Source: Coprobacillus sp. CAG:826 (lineage in GTDB: Bacteria; Bacillota_I; Bacilli_A; RFN20; CAG-826). Taken from it: a stretch of DNA of 26,367 bases. Of the stretch, positions 22,296 through 26,367 are shown piece after piece (the first letter of the stretch is position 1; every line of letters begins with the position of its first letter). Location: NCBI GenBank assembly GCA_000437235.1, contig FR897022.1:1-26367 (forward strand), in the 5' to 3' direction. Made by a program: the position numbers and the translations under genes. Under the pieces are notes generated by a model. The model saw nothing but the letters and a program-made list of their open reading frames with translations. It was not told where the DNA came from and searched no databases.

Positions 22296-24134
22296 ATGAA
22301 AAATAAACTACTTGGTTTAGCTCTAGTAGCATGTTTCTCAACCGTCGCACTCTCTTCATGCGGTAGCAATAAATGGTTGACGAAATCAGATAAAGTAGTC
22401 GTTACGATTGATGGTACAGAATATACAACCGAAGATTTATTCGGACAATTAGCAACATCAAACGCGACCGGTGTTGCAGCTTACTATAATGCCATTAGCG
22501 AAGTTATCGTTCGTAATGCCACTCGTAGTTATGCTGAATCTACCGAATTAAAAAAAGCGGTCGACGCTTCCGTTGACCAATTAAAAGAAGAGGCACATAA
22601 CAACGCAGATGCCAATGGCACCTCATACAAGAAGGAATGGAATGCAATTCTCGAAAACAAAGGCGTTGAATCCGAAAAGGAATTAATTGAACAATTAACC
22701 TATAACGAACTTCAATCCCATTTGCAAGATGAATATTATGATTTGAATTCCAACGAATTGCTTGAAGATTATCTCAATGAAATGCTTCCATATCACGTCC
22801 GTCACATCTTGGTTAAAGTCAGTGCTTCTGCGGGTACTCTTGCAAGAGGAACAATCACCCAATCCGAAGCATTAAAACTTGCTTCCGTAGTACGTCGTAT
22901 GGCGAACTTAAATGAAGATGGTACCGTAAAGAAAACTACAGAAACTTTTGGTGAAGTCGCTTTCCAAGCTTCTGAAGATACTGGTTCTGCAAGTCTCTAT
23001 GGTAACTTAGATGTTATGACTACATCCACTTCATTCGTTAATGAATTCAAATTAGGTATCTATGCTTATGAGTCATTGTTTGCTCATAAAAATGCAGATA
23101 GTCGTGCTCAATATTTCACTGACACAACTGCTGATACCACTTATGGTGTTTCCTTACAAAAGAACACTTATGCTATTCCAACTGACGCGCAAACCGCATG
23201 GTCTTCCCGTCAAGAAACAATCACCACTGATTCTACTTGGAATGGTACGGAAGAAGTCGCAACTTCAACCTATCAACGTCGTAAAGATGGTATTGGTTTT
23301 ATTCCATTCTCCGTCACCCAAAAAATTGGCGAAGTCGCTGATATGGTTACTAATCCAATCTCCAATAAAAAAGTAAATGATGGTGATGCTGATTACTACC
23401 CACGTAACATTTACTTCAACTACTATTTCAATGATCATGGTATTAGTGTTATTACCAATGAAACAGAAGTAGGAAACTTCAAGAGAGTTGCTGGATTTGA
23501 TAAACCAATTCTCTGCGCAGATGGTGATGTCAACAAACCAGTCTTAGTTACCCGTGCCGGTTCATCCTATCAAGGTGTTCACTTCATGGTTGTTGAAAAA
23601 TCCGCTATTGGATCTACCAATGAAGAACTTACCACCTACTATGATAAGAGAACCCCAGCTCAATTAACCAAAGATGGCGATGCCGATTTAATTGGTAAAA
23701 CCTATGTAACTGCAATCAAATCTACTGATACAAGCACCTACTCTTCTCGTTCAAAAGCAATTGAAAGTGAAGTTAAAGGCTTTGATTCCATGATTGATAC
23801 TCGTATGTTTGAATATTATCTTGGATTATCTACCGATGAAGAAGGTAACTTAATTACCCCAGTCGATAAAGACGGTAATTCATTACCATCTATTAAAATC
23901 GCCGATGAAAAGATTCAAGAAACATTATTAAAATACATCCAAGTTCGTCGTGCTGGAAATAAGAGTGATGCAATCAATTCTAACAAAGATGCTTGGGATA
24001 GTTATATTGATTTATTAAAAGAACAAGATTCCTTCGCAGCCAAACGTAGAATCCCATTAGTTTGTGCTTCTCGTTTTGAAGAAGGCAAAATTGATTCTGT
24101 TAGTAATGGAGGTAGCTGTTATGAACAAAAGTAA
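22296..24134 (+). CDS. prsA: PrsA-like foldase lipoprotein with parvulin region
   Basis: This 612-residue exported lipoprotein has a lipobox LSSC at residues 19-22. It has an N-terminal PrsA/SurA-like helical part (about 30-160) and a parvulin-type prolyl isomerase region at about 167-265, which shows VRHILVK (168-174) and a degenerate GSASLYGNLD loop (usual motif GSA..GGDLG). Roughly 340 more residues follow, unlike Bacillus PrsA (292 in total), so it is about twice the usual length. It would fold secreted proteins outside the membrane. It overlaps the next lipoprotein gene by 14 bases. Calling it prsA is by motif and by a hit-prsA neighbourhood also seen in Bacillus. Confidence 0.78.
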   Translation: MKNKLLGLALVACFSTVALSSCGSNKWLTKSDKVVVTIDGTEYTTEDLFGQLATSNATGVAAYYNAISEVIVRNATRSYAESTELKKAVDASVDQLKEEAHNNADANGTSYKKEWNAILENKGVESEKELIEQLTYNELQSHLQDEYYDLNSNELLEDYLNEMLPYHVRHILVKVSASAGTLARGTITQSEALKLASVVRRMANLNEDGTVKKTTETFGEVAFQASEDTGSASLYGNLDVMTTSTSFVNEFKLGIYAYESLFAHKNADSRAQYFTDTTADTTYGVSLQKNTYAIPTDAQTAWSSRQETITTDSTWNGTEEVATSTYQRRKDGIGFIPFSVTQKIGEVADMVTNPISNKKVNDGDADYYPRNIYFNYYFNDHGISVITNETEVGNFKRVAGFDKPILCADGDVNKPVLVTRAGSSYQGVHFMVVEKSAIGSTNEELTTYYDKRTPAQLTKDGDADLIGKTYVTAIKSTDTSTYSSRSKAIESEVKGFDSMIDTRMFEYYLGLSTDEEGNLITPVDKDGNSLPSIKIADEKIQETLLKYIQVRRAGNKSDAINSNKDAWDSYIDLLKEQDSFAAKRRIPLVCASRFEEGKIDSVSNGGSCYEQK

Positions 24135-25791
24135 TGTACTTAAAATTTTTGGAACTGCTATGATGCTCTTATCTCTTGCTTCCTGTGGTGAAATTACCCT
24201 TCGTCCAGAAAATAAAGATGATAAGCTTGTTACTCTCGTTGATGGTTCTGAATTAGATTTGACCAACAACAATTATGGCGTTATTTATGATGGTTTAGTC
24301 GAAGATGGTGTGGTCAACAAAACCGTTTTCAATGATGTTATGTTTAAAATTGCTGAAAAGCAATTAGAATCCTACTACACTGGTGATGATAAAATCTTTG
24401 AAGATAAAGCAGCTTTTGATGCTGAAGTTGATAAGTTAGTCAATGAAAAATTATATGACTATATTTCTTCTTCTTCCTATCAAGTTGATAACCACTTTGA
24501 TGAATCTAAACTAGTCCTGGCTTTAACTCGTGAATTATATGAAATTACTCCAAGAAAGTACGCTGATGGTAGTGAAGCTGAATATAATATCGGCGATGTT
24601 GTATTCACTCCAGAAACTAAAGCAAGCGCATTAGAAGATGGTACTCTTGGTGGTGGCGACGGCACAGAAGAGGGTGGCGTTGTCAATGAAAATGATATTC
24701 TTCATTATAATTATAAGGATTATAAAGATAGAGTATTAAAACGTGAAGTCTACACTCAACTTTTAACTGCAAAATACCTTGAAGATGAAGCTTATTCTTC
24801 TCTTGGTCGTGCTTATTCTCGTAAAGTAAGTTACATTGCAATCGCAAATGATTCTGAACATCCAGGCGCTGCTAAAAACGCTATCGATGCTTTCGTTGAT
24901 TACTATGTTTCTTCTACTGATAAAGAAGTCGATTTAAATAACCTTGCCAAACTTTGGAAAGGCGTTGACTACTCTAACGAAACTGGTGAATTATCAACCG
25001 AACTCAAACAAATTATTTCCGACTACAAGCTTAGAACTCTTGCCGATAACATCGTTGATGAATTTAAGAAAGTAGTTGAATGGGATGATGCGAATAACAC
25101 CTACAAAAAAGATGAAAATGGCAACTCCATTCCATTATCTGCTGATCGTGTTGACACTACGTTAGAATCTTCTTATACTGGCTCTTATTCTTACTTACCA
25201 GAAGTTGGTAAAGAAAAGAAAGATATTGAATTAGCACAAAAAGAACTCGTTACTGAAGGTTGGTTCATCAAAAATGGTGGCTTAACTGATTTACCAGATG
25301 ACATCCGTTCTCGTTTATTCGATATCCGTACCGCTAGTGACTTCCAAATCATTAAAAACAAAACCGATGAAGAATTACGTGGATTCGTTCGTGAAATTAA
25401 TGGTGTTACCTACTTAGTTCCAGCTAAAACACAAGCAGAAACTTCTGATAGTGATATCATTATTTATGATCGTGATTCTGATACCTATTACATTGTTATT
25501 GTTGAAGATGCATTAAATACTGCTTCCTTAAACTTAAATAACGTTGAAAAAGATATTAAAAAAGAAAATCCAGATGCTAGTGAAGCTGATTTAGCTAACC
25601 TCATTAAACAAGAAAAGATTGCTCGTCGCTCAAATGCTCACGAAGTTGCTAAGATGTTAGGAACCAAATCCTCTAACCAATCTGAAGCTACAATCTTCTA
25701 CTTAAAGGCCGCTAATATCGTGTTCCATGATGAAGATATCTATAATTATTTCAAAAAAAATTACAAAGATATGTTCGACGAAAATAAATAA
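24121..25791 (+). CDS. Second PrsA-like lipoprotein, parvulin region not evident
   Basis: This 556-residue lipoprotein starts at the ATG at 24121 with GGAGGT before it; the frame has an upstream GTG at 24064 that lies inside the previous gene and is unlikely. Lipobox LASC is at 19-22. Its N-terminal part shares the DG...LTN... then YDGLVEDGVVNKTV layout of the first lipoprotein, and a stretch near 233-243 (SRKVSYIAIAN) may align to the start of the parvulin region. I see no GGDLG-like motif. It is probably a foldase or chaperone partner made from the same mRNA. Weak similarity only. Confidence 0.72.
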   Translation: MNKSNVLKIFGTAMMLLSLASCGEITLRPENKDDKLVTLVDGSELDLTNNNYGVIYDGLVEDGVVNKTVFNDVMFKIAEKQLESYYTGDDKIFEDKAAFDAEVDKLVNEKLYDYISSSSYQVDNHFDESKLVLALTRELYEITPRKYADGSEAEYNIGDVVFTPETKASALEDGTLGGGDGTEEGGVVNENDILHYNYKDYKDRVLKREVYTQLLTAKYLEDEAYSSLGRAYSRKVSYIAIANDSEHPGAAKNAIDAFVDYYVSSTDKEVDLNNLAKLWKGVDYSNETGELSTELKQIISDYKLRTLADNIVDEFKKVVEWDDANNTYKKDENGNSIPLSADRVDTTLESSYTGSYSYLPEVGKEKKDIELAQKELVTEGWFIKNGGLTDLPDDIRSRLFDIRTASDFQIIKNKTDEELRGFVREINGVTYLVPAKTQAETSDSDIIIYDRDSDTYYIVIVEDALNTASLNLNNVEKDIKKENPDASEADLANLIKQEKIARRSNAHEVAKMLGTKSSNQSEATIFYLKAANIVFHDEDIYNYFKKNYKDMFDENK

Positions 25792-25799
25792 TTTTCAAA

Positions 25800-25825
25800 A
25801 AAAGGGAGGGTTATTCCTCCCTTTT
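25800..25825 (+). terminator. Terminator of the lipoprotein pair
   Basis: A 10-bp perfect stem (25800-25809 with 25816-25825) with a 6-base loop begins 9 bases after the stop. The T tract is short on the plus strand (four T) but longer on the minus strand, so it may be partly leaky toward the HIT gene. Confidence 0.7.
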
Positions 25826-25829
25826 CATG

Positions 25830-25835
25830 TATAAT
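25830..25835 (+). promoter_or_regulatory. Possible -10 box of the HIT gene
   Basis: TATAAT sits 24 bases before the start, right after the terminator hairpin, but no -35 match is seen at proper spacing. The gene may also be reached by read-through. Confidence 0.4.
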
Positions 25836-25859
25836 AAAACTATAAAGAGGTGTTTATTT

Positions 25860-26276
25860 ATGGATAATTGTATTTTTTGTAAAATCATTAAAGGCGAAAT
25901 TCCTTGCTACAAAGTATATGAAGATGATGATGTTTTAGCTTTCTTAGATATTTCTCAAATTACAAAAGGTCATACGCTTGTTGTTTCTAAGAAACATTAT
26001 GATAATTTTCTTACCACACCAAAAGAACTCATGCATCATATGATGGATGTTGCTCAAACGATTGGTCAAATCCAAATTAAAGAACTTCATGCGAAGGGTG
26101 TTAACATTATCTCTAACTGTTATGAAGAAGCCGGTCAAAGCGTTATGCACTTTCATATTCATGTCATTCCTCGTTACTTTAAAGGTGATGGCTTCCGTCT
26201 AGAGAAGATTGATAATGATCATCCTGAAGATTTATCATTACCCGCAATTGCTTCACAAATTAAAAATCATTTCTAA
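25860..26276 (+). CDS. hit: HIT-family nucleotide-binding hydrolase
   Basis: HIT proteins hydrolyse nucleoside phosphoramidates or related substrates through a histidine triad. The triad HFHIHV is at residues 97-102. C4 and C7 in CIFCKII are a usual zinc motif in bacterial members. The 138 residues match the family (Bacillus Hit is 145). The start at 25860 is preceded by an AGAGGTG site; a longer frame from 25827 adds eleven unlikely residues. It lies just after the PrsA-like pair. Confidence 0.95.
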   Translation: MDNCIFCKIIKGEIPCYKVYEDDDVLAFLDISQITKGHTLVVSKKHYDNFLTTPKELMHHMMDVAQTIGQIQIKELHAKGVNIISNCYEEAGQSVMHFHIHVIPRYFKGDGFRLEKIDNDHPEDLSLPAIASQIKNHF

Positions 26277-26282
26277 AAATTT

Positions 26283-26312
26283 CTTACATTAAATTTTATT
26301 TTGTGTTATAGT
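26283..26312 (+). promoter_or_regulatory. Promoter of an unidentified downstream transcript
   Basis: CTTACA (26283-26288), an 18-base spacer and TATAGT (26307-26312) with an extended TGn (26304-26306) form a plausible promoter right after the HIT gene. Confidence 0.55.
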
Positions 26313-26367
26313 AACCCTAGAAAACGTGTAACAGAAATGGGCTCTTTAAAATCTAGGGTGGTCTAGG
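26313..26367 (+). other. 5' part of an unknown transcript with pairing arms
   Basis: CCCTAGA (26315-26321) is complementary to TCTAGGG (26352-26358), and a second TCTAGG is at 26362-26367. No start codon with a binding site is seen before the window ends. It could be a leader RNA or a small RNA, and is cut off by the window edge. Confidence 0.3.

Noticed and set aside
24064..24120. Upstream GTG extension of the second lipoprotein
   Set aside because: It lies inside the previous gene, has no binding site and would bury the signal peptide.

Overview
The window looks like chromosomal DNA from an AT-rich, spore-forming Bacillota of the Bacilli/Erysipelotrichia kind, probably an uncultured gut lineage. 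The evidence is low-GC codon use, strong AGGAGG ribosome binding sites, the Firmicutes-type SUF order (sufC-D-S-U-B), and sporulation genes (spoIVA, spoVIF, dacB-spmA-spmB, two YjcZ-like micro-ORFs). This placement is inference. No insertion sequence, phage, CRISPR array, rRNA or tRNA was seen.

Layout. (1) About 64-3180, minus: ferrous iron uptake operon feoA2-feoA1-feoB-small Cys-rich FeoB-associated protein. Its promoter is bracketed by two identical-half-site palindromes. (2) 3197-7348, minus: an 83-aa membrane protein of unknown function, cmk, der, spoVIF and spoIVA, joining CMP kinase, ribosome assembly GTPase and spore-coat genes. (3) 7552-8612: fer (plus) converging on ribU (minus), which is controlled by an FMN riboswitch with a visible terminator/antiterminator switch. 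The fer-ribU neighbourhood is also known in Bacillus. (4) 8649-11383, minus: a membrane-anchored XRE-type regulator and a large secreted, membrane-anchored beta-helix-like surface protein. This is the most accessory-looking part. (5) 11458-13582, minus: dacB-spmA-spmB spore cortex/maturation operon. (6) 13623-21773, minus: a tightly packed run sufC-sufD-sufS-sufU-sufB-mnmG-rsmG-parA. Genes from sufC to rsmG overlap or are 1 bp apart. I see one promoter before sufC and one terminator after parA. (7) 21832-22133, minus: two tiny hydrophobic Gly/Cys-rich ORFs (29 and 33 aa) behind a sigma-K-like promoter. (8) 22228-26276, plus: two overlapping lipoprotein genes, the first with a PrsA/parvulin-type foldase region, then a HIT-family hydrolase. 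The window ends in a promoter and the start of an unidentified transcript.

Most of this is conserved core biology in an unusual arrangement. The parts most worth a second look are the paired iron operators, the SUF-to-parA co-transcription with parA lacking an adjacent parB, the unannotated micro-ORFs, the degenerate second PrsA-like partner, and the regulator/surface-protein pair. I did not find a clear new defence or mobile system. Several start codons were moved to an internal ATG because a good ribosome binding site lies inside the longer open frame; these are stated per gene.
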